This document shows positions 1-9,615 of a DNA stretch of 64,000 nucleotides, one piece after another. Position numbers and translations under genes: made by a program. This DNA is from an uncultured Arthrobacter sp. (GTDB lineage Bacteria > Actinomycetota > Actinomycetes > Actinomycetales > Micrococcaceae). The stretch is taken from positions 372,001 through 436,000 of the forward strand of contig NZ_CANLSZ010000001.1 of NCBI RefSeq assembly GCF_947493765.1, read 5' to 3'. The notes below the pieces were generated by a model. It was not told the origin of the DNA. It was given only the letters and a program-made list of their open reading frames with translations, and made no database searches. The first letter of the stretch is position 1. Every line of letters starts with the position of its first letter.

Positions 1-244
1 GGTGGGACCAGCGGACGGCGTCGGCGAGGATGGGGCGGACGATCCGCTCGAGGGGCCCGAACGGTGTGACGTTGGCAGGGGTGTCGGCAAGGAGCCGTGA
101 TCCCACGTCGACCGCGCGGAGTTGCGGTGCGACGCGCGCGGTGAGCGTCGTGGGCCGCATCGGTGGAAGGCGCACGAGCACGACCCACAGGCCGCACCCC
201 AGTCCGATGCCGCACAGGGCAGCGAGGGCCACCCCGGGATTCAT
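1..244 (-). CDS. TadC-like type II secretion system F family protein, N-terminal part (runs off window)
   Basis: Reverse-strand translation MNPGVALAALCGIGLGCGLWVVLVRLPPMRPTTLTARVAPQLRAVD...; ATG overlaps stop of downstream TadB-like gene (ATGA, 241-244). Not in ORF track because it has no stop in window. Confidence 0.7.
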   Translation of the reverse strand, partial: MNPGVALAALCGIGLGCGLWVVLVRLPPMRPTTLTARVAPQLRAVDVGSRLLADTPANVTPFGPLERIVRPILADAVRWSH

Positions 245-1098
245 CGCATCACCCGCTGGTCCTCGGGCAGCGCCCCGATGCGCAGCATGATGCGATAGCA
301 GAGCACGGAGATCAGCAGGCCGCCGAGCAGCACCATCACACCGCCGGCGGTGTTGTAGGCACGGATCGCCTCCGGCCGGGTGGAGAGCAGGAGGAGGACG
401 AACCAGGGCGCTGCGACCGCCAGGCGCGCGGCGTTGATGGTCCAGGACTGACGTGCTTCGAGCTCGCTGCGGGTCCGTGCGGCGTCCCGCAGGAACTCGG
501 ACAGCGTCCCGAGGAGCCGCCCGAGGTCGGACCCACCCACATCGCGCGTCAGGCGCAGCGCCTCGACGATGCGATCGGCCACCGGATCCGCGAGACGCTC
601 CTTCAGGCGGCTGAGGGCATCGTCGAAGCGCCCGCCCGCCCGGTAGTCCGCTCCGAAGGTCCGGAAGGCCGGCCGCAGTTCGAGCGGCCCCTTCTCCCCG
701 AGCTGGATGAGCGCCTCCGGCAATGAGAGACCGGCGCGGATGGCGGAGCGGAGGTGATCCACCACCTCGGGCCACAGTTCGCGCAGCGAGGCCGTGCGTC
801 TCGCTGCGCGCCACCTGACGATCGAGACCGGCAGGAGCGCACCGAAGAGGGCGAAGCACAGCGCGATGGGCGGTGAGCCGGTCAGGACGACGCCGACCAG
901 CATCACGAGGAGCCCGACCGCTGCGCAGGAGGCGAGCAACCCCTTCGGCGAGACCCGCTCCACTCCGGCACGCGCCAGGAGATCCTTGAGGGGCGCCCGG
1001 CGGGCCTTGCCCGGACGACGGCGCTCCGGGCGCTCCCAGAAGGACCACCAGATGAGCAGGAGGCCCGAGCCGAGGGCGACTCCGAGTGCCGCGCTCAC
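241..1098 (-). CDS. TadB-like type II secretion system F family protein
   Basis: ...ELWPEVVDHLRSAIRAGLSLPEALIQLGEKGPLELRPAF... plus C-terminal TM segments; GTG start at 1098 overlaps CpaF stop (GTGA). The longer ORF to 1590 is frame read-through. Confidence 0.85.
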   Translation of the reverse strand: MSAALGVALGSGLLLIWWSFWERPERRRPGKARRAPLKDLLARAGVERVSPKGLLASCAAVGLLVMLVGVVLTGSPPIALCFALFGALLPVSIVRWRAARRTASLRELWPEVVDHLRSAIRAGLSLPEALIQLGEKGPLELRPAFRTFGADYRAGGRFDDALSRLKERLADPVADRIVEALRLTRDVGGSDLGRLLGTLSEFLRDAARTRSELEARQSWTINAARLAVAAPWFVLLLLSTRPEAIRAYNTAGGVMVLLGGLLISVLCYRIMLRIGALPEDQRVMR

Positions 1099-2393
1099 GC
1101 CGCGGATCCCAGCAGGGCCGCGATGTCCACACCCGCGGCTGCGAATTTGTCCTCCGCCGGCATGCCGCTCGCCGCGAGGTGCAGGGCTCCGTCGATCCGT
1201 CTGAAGACGTAGGAGGACTCGATCACCCCGTTCTCGACGCGTCGGCCGAGGGCCATGATCTCCATGACTCTGCGCTGGCCGCCGGGGAGCCGGGCGCAGT
1301 GCACCACGAGGTCGATGCAGGAGGCCACGGTGGGCACCACGAAGCTGCTCGAGATGTTCTCCCCGGCCAGCAGGGGAAGCGTGCAGATCTTCGTGATCGC
1401 GTCGTGCGCACTGTTGGCATGGACGCTGCACATGCCCGGGAGCCCGCTGTTGAGCGCGATGAGCATGTCGAGGCTCTCGGCCTCCCGCACCTCCCCCACG
1501 ATCAACCGGTCCGGCCGCATCCGCAGGGCCTCCTTGACCAGGCGTCGCAGCGGGATCTCGCCGTGTCCCTCGAGATTCGGTTGCCTGCACTGCAGTCCGA
1601 CGACGTCGCGCAGCGGCAGCTGGAGCTCGAAGATCTCCTCCACGGTGATCACGCGCTCCCGGGGGCCGATCGAGGCCCCGAGGCAGTTGAGCATGGTGGT
1701 CTTCCCCGCCTGCGTGGCACCGGAGACGAGGACGTTGAGCCCGCTCGCAACTGCCACACCGAGGAAGCGCGCCGCCTGCGGGGACAGGGTGCCGAGCTCC
1801 ACGAGGTGCTCCAGTCTCGAGGCGCGCGCAATGAACTTCCGGATGTTCACGGACCAGTGTTTCCGTGTCACCTCGGGGATGACCACGTGCAGTCGCGAGC
1901 CGTCGGGCAAGGACGCGTCGACGAAAGGCGACGAGACGTCGAGACGGCGCCCGGAGGACTTCAGCATCTTCTCCACGAGATCGCGCACCTGCTGGTCGGT
2001 CAGCGAAAGGGCGGTGAGCTCGGACTCGCCGTCGCGCGCCACGTACACCTCGGACGGCGCGTTGATCCAGATCTCCTCGACGGTCGGATCATCCAGGAGC
2101 GGCTGCAGGGCTCCGAATCCGGCGACGGCATCGAAGATCTGTTTCCGCGCGGTGTCGAGCCTGCCCAGTGGTGGGACGACGCCCAGGACCGAGCGGTCCT
2201 CGTAGTCGGCCACCGCGTCGGTCACTAGGAGCTGCACCTCTGCGGCCTGCAGCGTCGGGTCCAGTCCGCGCCTGCGGATCAGCTCCCGCACCTCGCCCTC
2301 GATCAAGCGCACTGCATCCATCGCAACCCCCGCGAGCCCTGACACCATCGTCGGCCGACCGGCGGAGCCACTGCGGTCCGCGCCGAATTTCAC
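1095..2393 (-). CDS. CpaF/TadA family secretion ATPase
   Basis: Walker A SGATQAGKTTMLNCL, DRLIVGEVREAESLDMLIALNSGLPG box, VHANSAHDAI. Confidence 0.92.
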   Translation of the reverse strand: MKFGADRSGSAGRPTMVSGLAGVAMDAVRLIEGEVRELIRRRGLDPTLQAAEVQLLVTDAVADYEDRSVLGVVPPLGRLDTARKQIFDAVAGFGALQPLLDDPTVEEIWINAPSEVYVARDGESELTALSLTDQQVRDLVEKMLKSSGRRLDVSSPFVDASLPDGSRLHVVIPEVTRKHWSVNIRKFIARASRLEHLVELGTLSPQAARFLGVAVASGLNVLVSGATQAGKTTMLNCLGASIGPRERVITVEEIFELQLPLRDVVGLQCRQPNLEGHGEIPLRRLVKEALRMRPDRLIVGEVREAESLDMLIALNSGLPGMCSVHANSAHDAITKICTLPLLAGENISSSFVVPTVASCIDLVVHCARLPGGQRRVMEIMALGRRVENGVIESSYVFRRIDGALHLAASGMPAEDKFAAAGVDIAALLGSAA

Positions 2394-2625
2394 CCTACTG
2401 AAGGGGGGTGCAGCCCGGAAAGAGGAACAGCGATATGTGAGTATCCCGACCCGGGATCAGGAGTAGTCCTCCACAGGCGACACGCGGAAGGAGCCCCCGC
2501 TTACTCGCAGGTTTAACCCAGCATTCCTACCGCTCTTCCGAAAGCCCCGTCACGGCGATTCCGGATGGGTAGTCTGCACGGGATTCATTTAGCTGGCTGA
2601 CGCCCGGATTCTGCTGGAGAAACCC

Positions 2626-5592
2626 GTGACCTTGCCCTTCCATGCCCGGCTTCTGTGTGCCGCCTTACTGTCCTTTGGTCTCATTGGCAGTGCGGTTCCC
2701 GCAGTAGCACTCGATGCACCACCGACCCCCTCCCCCTCGGCGACCCCACCGGCGGCTGCGCCGATCGAGACGACGCCGGCGTCACCGGCCGAGGCGACGC
2801 CCGCCCCGCAGGACACTACGACGCCGTCGGAGGCTCAGCCGACGCGGACCTCGCCGACAGAGGCGGCATCGGCTCCGGCCGCGCCGACAGCGCCGAAAGC
2901 CGCTCCGGAGAAAATTACGTCCTTCGTGCCGGATCTGAACTGGAATCCGCTCGATGACCCCGATTCGAATGCCCGATATGGCGAGCACTACGTGGACCAG
3001 AGCGACGGACCTGGCTCGGCAGCACCGTCGACCACGGACGGCAGCGGCGGTAGTGCCGCGCTGGCACCGCGGACAGGCACCTTCAAGGTCACGCTGGTCA
3101 CCGTGCAACTGTCGGGGAAGACAGTTGCCGATACCAATGCGATCAACTTGACGGCGGCCCGCAACTCGATCATCAATGCGAACAACTACTGGAACTCCTC
3201 CTCCGCCGGACGGCTGTCCTTCACAAAAGTGAACGAATACAGGCATCAGTCCGCCGCCAAGATCACAGACTCCTACGGCGTCATCATGGACAAGGTGACT
3301 CGCGAGCTCGGATGGCAATACCGCCCGTACGAGGCGCTGGTGATCTTCGTTCCGCATGCGGATCTGAGCTACAACGGCTCCTGGGGAATCCTGGGTGGCG
3401 GCTTCACTGATGGACCGACCAGCGGCCGCGTGATCATGCCGTACCCCTCCGCACTGACGAACAACGTGGTCGCGCACGAGTTCGGCCACGTCCTCGGCCT
3501 GCACCACGCCAACTCCCTCGCCTGCAGCAATGGGCGCTCCGATGTGTCCCGCTCCGGCGGCACATGGACGGACCGCGAGTGCTACTCGGCGGAGTACAGC
3601 GACACGACCGACCTCATGGGCTACGCACAGGTGAGCTCGCCGCGGGTCAATGCCTTCATGTGGGAGTACGGCGGCTTCGGGAACGGGCAGGAGATCCGGA
3701 ACCTCGGCACGCCGACGGCGGCAACGAGGGTGAGTCTCAAGCCATGGGCAGGGACAGCGACGGCACGCGCGGCGAAGTTCACCGACCCGGTGAGCAAGGA
3801 GGTCTACTACCTCGAGGCACGTCTGGCCGTGGGCTACGACAGCCAGACGGCTGTCGGCGGCAACGAGGGTGTGAAGATCACCAAGCGGGACAATCTCGGG
3901 TGGAGTGGCAATGCGTCGATCGTCCTGACACCCGACAGCCGGCGCTCCGGCTGGGGAAACACCTCGCTGACCTGGCAGCAGGGTCAGACCTTCACGACCT
4001 TCGCCGGGACCAAGGTCAGGATCGATTCCCTGACCTCCGCAGGCGCGACCGTGACCGTGACGCCGAAGGTGATCGCGCCGGTGGCTCCTGCGTTGGATCG
4101 GACGGAGTTGCGTTTCAGTGGGCCTGATTTCACCGGTGATGGCATCACCGACCTGTTCCATCGACGTGCTGATGGCACGTTGTGGGTCAGCCCAGGCACC
4201 ACAGGAAATACCTACGGCACTCCCCGCAAGATCGGCACCGGGTGGAGTTCTTTCAATCAGGTCTTCGCTGTCGGCGACTTCAACGGAGATCGACACGCGG
4301 ACCTGGCAGCGAGGAAGACCAACGGCGAACTATGGCTGTACCCCGGTAACGGTTCGGGCGGGTTCCTGAAGAGTTCTCGCATCGGCACCGGCTGGCAGAG
4401 CTTCGACACTGTCCTCGGGGTGGGAGACGTCACCGGTGACGGGCGGGCAGATATCGCCGCCAGAAACGCGGGCACCCTGTCGATCTACCCTGGATCGGGA
4501 ACAAGCGGCTTCAAAGCACGCATCACGTCAGGCACCTCCTGGCAGGGACTGAAGTTCGCCAGCGGCATCGGCGACTACAGCGGCGATGACGCCCCGGATC
4601 TCATCGCCCGCGATACCGCCGGCAAGCTTGTGATGTTCCGCAGCCTGCGCAACGGACAATTCGCACCCGCGAAAATCGTCGGATCAGGATGGGGCGGTTT
4701 CACCGACGTCATGGTCGGTCAGGACGTGAACCGTGACGGGCGTGCAGATACCGTGGCACGTTCCTCCGATGGACGTCTGACGGCCTACCTCGGAAACGGC
4801 TTCGGCGGCTACCTCAAAGAAACCATCGCCGCCGGACAGTGGAACTTCACCGAGACCATAGACGGCACGGACTTTGACTCCAACGGGACCGCCGATCTCC
4901 TGACCATCAACTCTGCAGGGGCCCTGGCTCTCCACTCCGGTACCGGAGCCGCCAGCACCACAGCACCCCGACAGATCGGTCGCGGCTGGCAGAACTTCAC
5001 CGAGGTCATGAACGGACGGGACTTCGACGGCAACGGTAAACCAGATCTCATCGCCCGCACCAAGACCGGAAACCTCGTCCTCTACACCACCGACGGCACC
5101 GCAAGATTCACCGGGCAACGTACCATCGGCACCGGCTGGAACGGCTTCACCGACATCATCAGCCCCGGCGACTTCAACGGCGATTCCCGCCCCGACCTCA
5201 TCGCCCGCACCAAGGACGGCACGCTGTTCCTCTACCCAGGAACAGGAACCGGAACCTTCAAGAAAGCGACCAAAATCGGAACCGGCTGGAACACCTTCAC
5301 CACTATCGCCCCAGCCCACGACATCAACGGGGACAAAAAAGCCGACCTCCTGGCCATCACACCCCAAGGCACCGCCTACATCTACCCCGGAAACGGAACA
5401 GGAGGATGGAAGCCCCGCATCAAGACCACCGAATATTGGTCAGCCACCACCATCCCCGCCGCAACACGCAACTTCGCCATGCCCAACCAAACCGCAACCC
5501 TCACCCCTGGTCGAAACGGCTCCCTCACCCTCCGCAACCTCAAACCCACCGGAGAACTCAACACCATCACCCTCAACACCGGAAAACTCTAA
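2626..5592 (+). CDS. Secreted metzincin-type zinc metalloprotease with C-terminal FG-GAP/VCBS repeat module
   Basis: GTG start; signal peptide TLPFHARLLCAALLSFGLIGSAVPAVALDA; P/T/A-rich linker; HEFGHVLGLHH zinc motif with downstream DLMGY Met-turn; multiple D-x-D/N-x-D-G repeats (DFTGDGITDL, DFNGDRHADL...). Confidence 0.9.
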   Translation: MTLPFHARLLCAALLSFGLIGSAVPAVALDAPPTPSPSATPPAAAPIETTPASPAEATPAPQDTTTPSEAQPTRTSPTEAASAPAAPTAPKAAPEKITSFVPDLNWNPLDDPDSNARYGEHYVDQSDGPGSAAPSTTDGSGGSAALAPRTGTFKVTLVTVQLSGKTVADTNAINLTAARNSIINANNYWNSSSAGRLSFTKVNEYRHQSAAKITDSYGVIMDKVTRELGWQYRPYEALVIFVPHADLSYNGSWGILGGGFTDGPTSGRVIMPYPSALTNNVVAHEFGHVLGLHHANSLACSNGRSDVSRSGGTWTDRECYSAEYSDTTDLMGYAQVSSPRVNAFMWEYGGFGNGQEIRNLGTPTAATRVSLKPWAGTATARAAKFTDPVSKEVYYLEARLAVGYDSQTAVGGNEGVKITKRDNLGWSGNASIVLTPDSRRSGWGNTSLTWQQGQTFTTFAGTKVRIDSLTSAGATVTVTPKVIAPVAPALDRTELRFSGPDFTGDGITDLFHRRADGTLWVSPGTTGNTYGTPRKIGTGWSSFNQVFAVGDFNGDRHADLAARKTNGELWLYPGNGSGGFLKSSRIGTGWQSFDTVLGVGDVTGDGRADIAARNAGTLSIYPGSGTSGFKARITSGTSWQGLKFASGIGDYSGDDAPDLIARDTAGKLVMFRSLRNGQFAPAKIVGSGWGGFTDVMVGQDVNRDGRADTVARSSDGRLTAYLGNGFGGYLKETIAAGQWNFTETIDGTDFDSNGTADLLTINSAGALALHSGTGAASTTAPRQIGRGWQNFTEVMNGRDFDGNGKPDLIARTKTGNLVLYTTDGTARFTGQRTIGTGWNGFTDIISPGDFNGDSRPDLIARTKDGTLFLYPGTGTGTFKKATKIGTGWNTFTTIAPAHDINGDKKADLLAITPQGTAYIYPGNGTGGWKPRIKTTEYWSATTIPAATRNFAMPNQTATLTPGRNGSLTLRNLKPTGELNTITLNTGKL

Positions 5593-5598
5593 GGAACA
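4077..5598 (+). repeat. Copy 1 of ~1.52 kb direct repeat (FG-GAP module plus stop codon plus 6 nt)
   Basis: Matches 6785-8306 at constant offset +2708; by eye identical, and all six-frame ORFs inside recur at the same offset with identical translations. Confidence 0.95.
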
Positions 5599-5600
5599 TC

Positions 5601-8300
5601 ATGGTTTCGTCTACTACGAGCCGGAGGACGTGTTCCTCTGTAAGACTTCGTGCCGTCCTCAGTATCAGCGTCGCAGCTCTCATCTCAGCTGCTGTCGTGG
5701 GCACATCTCTTCCCGCCACAGCATCATCGCTTTCCACATTCCCCGCGGACCAGGCACCACAAGCCCAGATTTCCCCTTCGACGGAGGAGAACTTGCCAGG
5801 CGCGGAGATCGAGACTGGCCTTACTCCTCCTGTCACCCCTCCTACCGAAGCATCTCCTGATGAGGGAGAAGCCGAACAAGCTGAAGAAAACGCAGTGGAC
5901 CCGCAGGTGGGCAAGTTCGGCGCCGAAATGGGACAGGGAGTGAAACGAGCCGCGGCCGGCCTGGAGACGGCCCTGTCCCGGCAGGAGCTCCTCGATCGCG
6001 AAGCGGATGCTGAGTCGGCAAAGGATGACTCGACAGGGTCGTCCGCCATGAGTGGCTCGACGTGGCGCCCCAGCGGCGTTCAAGGCATGGATGTCAGCGC
6101 CTGGCAGGGGAATGTCGACTGGAAGTCCCAATGGGCGCTGGGCGCGCGCTTCACGTACATCAAGGCAACAGAAGGCACCTTCTACAAGAATCCGGAGTTC
6201 TCGCCCCAATACAGCGGTAGTTCCGCGGTCGGGATGTTGCGAGGGGCCTATCACTTTGCTCTGCCCAACCTGACCTCGGGTCGCGAGCAAGCCAATTACT
6301 TCCTCGACAACGGAGGCGGATGGTCCGCCGACGGTCAAAGCCTCCCCCCACTCCTCGACATCGAGTACAACCCCTACGGGGCCGATGTGATGCCCAGCGG
6401 TAGGGGTGATACCTGCTACGGCATGACGCCCTCCCAGTTGATCTCCTGGGTCCGCGATTTCTCGAACACCGTCAAAGCCCGAACCGGACGCCTTCCGATG
6501 ATCTACACAACGGCGAACTGGTGGAACTACTGCTTTGCCAGCACAACGGCATTCGGCGATCATCCACTGCACCTGGCTGCCTTCAACAACGTGGGAGCGG
6601 GTGCCTTGCCTGCGGGCTGGACGAGGTATTCCGTCTGGCAGTACAGCGAATCGGGTCCCTTCGCGGGGGACTCCAACCAGTGGCCGGGCTCCTACGCATC
6701 ACTGGAAGCCTTTGCGCGTAATGCCAGCACTGTGCCTGTTGCGCCTGCGCCTGCGCCGGTTGCTCCTAGGCCCGTGGCTCCGGTGCCGGTGGCTCCTGCG
6801 TTGGATCGGACGGAGTTGCGTTTCAGTGGGCCTGATTTCACCGGTGATGGCATCACCGACCTGTTCCATCGACGTGCTGATGGCACGTTGTGGGTCAGCC
6901 CAGGCACCACAGGAAATACCTACGGCACTCCCCGCAAGATCGGCACCGGGTGGAGTTCTTTCAATCAGGTCTTCGCTGTCGGCGACTTCAACGGAGATCG
7001 ACACGCGGACCTGGCAGCGAGGAAGACCAACGGCGAACTATGGCTGTACCCCGGTAACGGTTCGGGCGGGTTCCTGAAGAGTTCTCGCATCGGCACCGGC
7101 TGGCAGAGCTTCGACACTGTCCTCGGGGTGGGAGACGTCACCGGTGACGGGCGGGCAGATATCGCCGCCAGAAACGCGGGCACCCTGTCGATCTACCCTG
7201 GATCGGGAACAAGCGGCTTCAAAGCACGCATCACGTCAGGCACCTCCTGGCAGGGACTGAAGTTCGCCAGCGGCATCGGCGACTACAGCGGCGATGACGC
7301 CCCGGATCTCATCGCCCGCGATACCGCCGGCAAGCTTGTGATGTTCCGCAGCCTGCGCAACGGACAATTCGCACCCGCGAAAATCGTCGGATCAGGATGG
7401 GGCGGTTTCACCGACGTCATGGTCGGTCAGGACGTGAACCGTGACGGGCGTGCAGATACCGTGGCACGTTCCTCCGATGGACGTCTGACGGCCTACCTCG
7501 GAAACGGCTTCGGCGGCTACCTCAAAGAAACCATCGCCGCCGGACAGTGGAACTTCACCGAGACCATAGACGGCACGGACTTTGACTCCAACGGGACCGC
7601 CGATCTCCTGACCATCAACTCTGCAGGGGCCCTGGCTCTCCACTCCGGTACCGGAGCCGCCAGCACCACAGCACCCCGACAGATCGGTCGCGGCTGGCAG
7701 AACTTCACCGAGGTCATGAACGGACGGGACTTCGACGGCAACGGTAAACCAGATCTCATCGCCCGCACCAAGACCGGAAACCTCGTCCTCTACACCACCG
7801 ACGGCACCGCAAGATTCACCGGGCAACGTACCATCGGCACCGGCTGGAACGGCTTCACCGACATCATCAGCCCCGGCGACTTCAACGGCGATTCCCGCCC
7901 CGACCTCATCGCCCGCACCAAGGACGGCACGCTGTTCCTCTACCCAGGAACAGGAACCGGAACCTTCAAGAAAGCGACCAAAATCGGAACCGGCTGGAAC
8001 ACCTTCACCACTATCGCCCCAGCCCACGACATCAACGGGGACAAAAAAGCCGACCTCCTGGCCATCACACCCCAAGGCACCGCCTACATCTACCCCGGAA
8101 ACGGAACAGGAGGATGGAAGCCCCGCATCAAGACCACCGAATATTGGTCAGCCACCACCATCCCCGCCGCAACACGCAACTTCGCCATGCCCAACCAAAC
8201 CGCAACCCTCACCCCTGGTCGAAACGGCTCCCTCACCCTCCGCAACCTCAAACCCACCGGAGAACTCAACACCATCACCCTCAACACCGGAAAACTCTAA
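5601..8300 (+). CDS. Secreted GH25 muramidase (lysozyme) with C-terminal FG-GAP/VCBS repeat module
   Basis: Signal region MVSSTTSRRTCSSVRLRAVLSISVAALISAAVVGTSLPATASS; GH25 motif GMDVSAWQGNVDWKSQWALGARFTYIKATEG, LLDIEYNPYG; same C-terminal ~503 aa as preceding protein. ORF-track start at 5406 lies inside the upstream gene. Confidence 0.9.
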   Translation: MVSSTTSRRTCSSVRLRAVLSISVAALISAAVVGTSLPATASSLSTFPADQAPQAQISPSTEENLPGAEIETGLTPPVTPPTEASPDEGEAEQAEENAVDPQVGKFGAEMGQGVKRAAAGLETALSRQELLDREADAESAKDDSTGSSAMSGSTWRPSGVQGMDVSAWQGNVDWKSQWALGARFTYIKATEGTFYKNPEFSPQYSGSSAVGMLRGAYHFALPNLTSGREQANYFLDNGGGWSADGQSLPPLLDIEYNPYGADVMPSGRGDTCYGMTPSQLISWVRDFSNTVKARTGRLPMIYTTANWWNYCFASTTAFGDHPLHLAAFNNVGAGALPAGWTRYSVWQYSESGPFAGDSNQWPGSYASLEAFARNASTVPVAPAPAPVAPRPVAPVPVAPALDRTELRFSGPDFTGDGITDLFHRRADGTLWVSPGTTGNTYGTPRKIGTGWSSFNQVFAVGDFNGDRHADLAARKTNGELWLYPGNGSGGFLKSSRIGTGWQSFDTVLGVGDVTGDGRADIAARNAGTLSIYPGSGTSGFKARITSGTSWQGLKFASGIGDYSGDDAPDLIARDTAGKLVMFRSLRNGQFAPAKIVGSGWGGFTDVMVGQDVNRDGRADTVARSSDGRLTAYLGNGFGGYLKETIAAGQWNFTETIDGTDFDSNGTADLLTINSAGALALHSGTGAASTTAPRQIGRGWQNFTEVMNGRDFDGNGKPDLIARTKTGNLVLYTTDGTARFTGQRTIGTGWNGFTDIISPGDFNGDSRPDLIARTKDGTLFLYPGTGTGTFKKATKIGTGWNTFTTIAPAHDINGDKKADLLAITPQGTAYIYPGNGTGGWKPRIKTTEYWSATTIPAATRNFAMPNQTATLTPGRNGSLTLRNLKPTGELNTITLNTGKL

Positions 8301-8306
8301 GGAACA
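6785..8306 (+). repeat. Copy 2 of ~1.52 kb direct repeat (FG-GAP module)
   Basis: See copy 1; identity starts gccggtggctcctgcg and ends taaggaaca. Confidence 0.95.
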
Positions 8307-8317
8307 CTGACCCGGTG

Positions 8318-8366
8318 AAGGCGCGTTCAGGGGATCCCTCGAAGAGGGCTTTACTGAACGTGCCTT
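8318..8366. terminator. Composite hairpin, putative bidirectional terminator between convergent genes
   Basis: Outer inverted repeat aaggcgcgttcag (8318-8330)/ctgaacgtgcctt (8354-8366), one mismatch; nested ccctc-gaa-gaggg (8336-8348). Confidence 0.65.
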
Positions 8367-8395
8367 TGCCGGAGCAGTTCAAGTTCACTCCATTG

Positions 8396-8818
8396 TCACG
8401 GTGCCGCACTTCCCTTTTCTGCTTCGCCCTCTGGGTCATCACGAAGGACTGTGCGAGAAAGACCTGCCGGTCGGCCGTCCTCCCACGGACGCTCGGCCTC
8501 ATCCAGAGCAATACGTCTCGAAAGCTTCGTCAAGATTCCCTCCGTCTGACGGAAGCGCTGATGCGTCGTCGAAATGTACACGAGGAACGAGACAATGAAG
8601 GCATACAGCATAAGATCGGTCCCACGACCCACGCCTACTACACGGGCCAGTTGAGTGAGGATCTCGGGAAAGAAGATGGAGAGGACGGCCGCCACTGCGA
8701 ATAACAGAACCATAAGACGGCGTACAGCCATGTGCTTTGCATTGGATCCACCGCGGATAAGCACCAGGGAGAAGAGGATGACGGCGACGACAAGCACTAT
8801 TTGCACGATGAATATCAT
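8396..8818 (-). CDS. DUF2304 family membrane protein
   Basis: 140 aa, hydrophobic, ...AVRRLMVLLFAVAAVLSIFFPEILTQLARVVGVGRGTDLMLYAFIVSFL...; adjacent GT2 as usual for this family. Confidence 0.85.
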   Translation of the reverse strand: MIFIVQIVLVVAVILFSLVLIRGGSNAKHMAVRRLMVLLFAVAAVLSIFFPEILTQLARVVGVGRGTDLMLYAFIVSFLVYISTTHQRFRQTEGILTKLSRRIALDEAERPWEDGRPAGLSRTVLRDDPEGEAEKGSAAP

Positions 8819-8823
8819 GAGTA

Positions 8824-9489
8824 TTACCTAAAGAGCAGATCCGCGAGGATGTTCACAGAATTAAGAAGAGATTGGCCCTTTGCTTTTGAATAGTCCGTGT
8901 AGATGATTTCGACCGGGTGTTCCGTCCATCGAGGCTTGAGAGCGACGAGCACTTGAATCAGCTCGGAGGCATGAGCCATCCGATTCTGAGTCAGATGCAG
9001 ATGCGCCACCACGTCGCGATTGAACGCGCGCAATCCGTTGTGAGCATCGGTGAGGTTCATTCCCGTACTCAAACGGGTTTGCAGAGCTGCTGTTCGAAGC
9101 ACTAGCCGCTTGAGCGCCCCGATCTTGGTGCGTCCGTCGAGGAACCGCGAACCGAGAACGACATCGGCCTCTCCTGATTCGAGCCGTCTGACCATTGCCA
9201 GTGCATCCGACACCCGATGCTGACCGTCAGCGTCGAACGTCACGATGGACGACATGTGAGGGTCGAGCAGCGCGTACTCGAATCCAGTTTGGAGGGCGGC
9301 TCCCTGCCCCAAATTCACCGGGTGTTGAACAACGACCGCTCCAGCAGTTCGAGCAGCTTCCGCCGAGCTGTCGGTGCTGCCGTCATCCACGCAGACGATG
9401 TGCGGAAAGACTTCGAGGAGATCACGGATGACGGATCCGATGACGGGAGCCTCGTTGAACAGCGGGATCACGATCCAAGTACGACTCAC
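8824..9489 (-). CDS. Glycosyltransferase family 2 (dolichol-P-mannose synthase-like)
   Basis: WIVIPLFNEAPVIGSVIRDLLEVFPHIVCVDDGSTDSS...TFDADGQH. Confidence 0.9.
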   Translation of the reverse strand: MSRTWIVIPLFNEAPVIGSVIRDLLEVFPHIVCVDDGSTDSSAEAARTAGAVVVQHPVNLGQGAALQTGFEYALLDPHMSSIVTFDADGQHRVSDALAMVRRLESGEADVVLGSRFLDGRTKIGALKRLVLRTAALQTRLSTGMNLTDAHNGLRAFNRDVVAHLHLTQNRMAHASELIQVLVALKPRWTEHPVEIIYTDYSKAKGQSLLNSVNILADLLFR

Positions 9490-9615
9490 AGTCCCAGTAT
9501 CGCACGGGGTGTGCTTGACCCCCGGTGCTGACGCTCACCAAGGTCGTTGTTGCTGCATCCGAGCGCACTTCCGAGTCCAGATCCATCGAGTACCCACAGG
9601 TGCTCCGATGAACTG

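Noticed and set aside
2782-4296. 504 aa minus-strand ORF across the metalloprotease gene
   Set aside because: Antisense to a gene with signal peptide, HExxH and FG-GAP motifs.
5406-5600. GH25 gene starting at 5406 as in ORF track
   Set aside because: That start is inside the upstream FG-GAP cassette; ATG 5601 is followed by a signal-peptide-like sequence and matches gene spacing.
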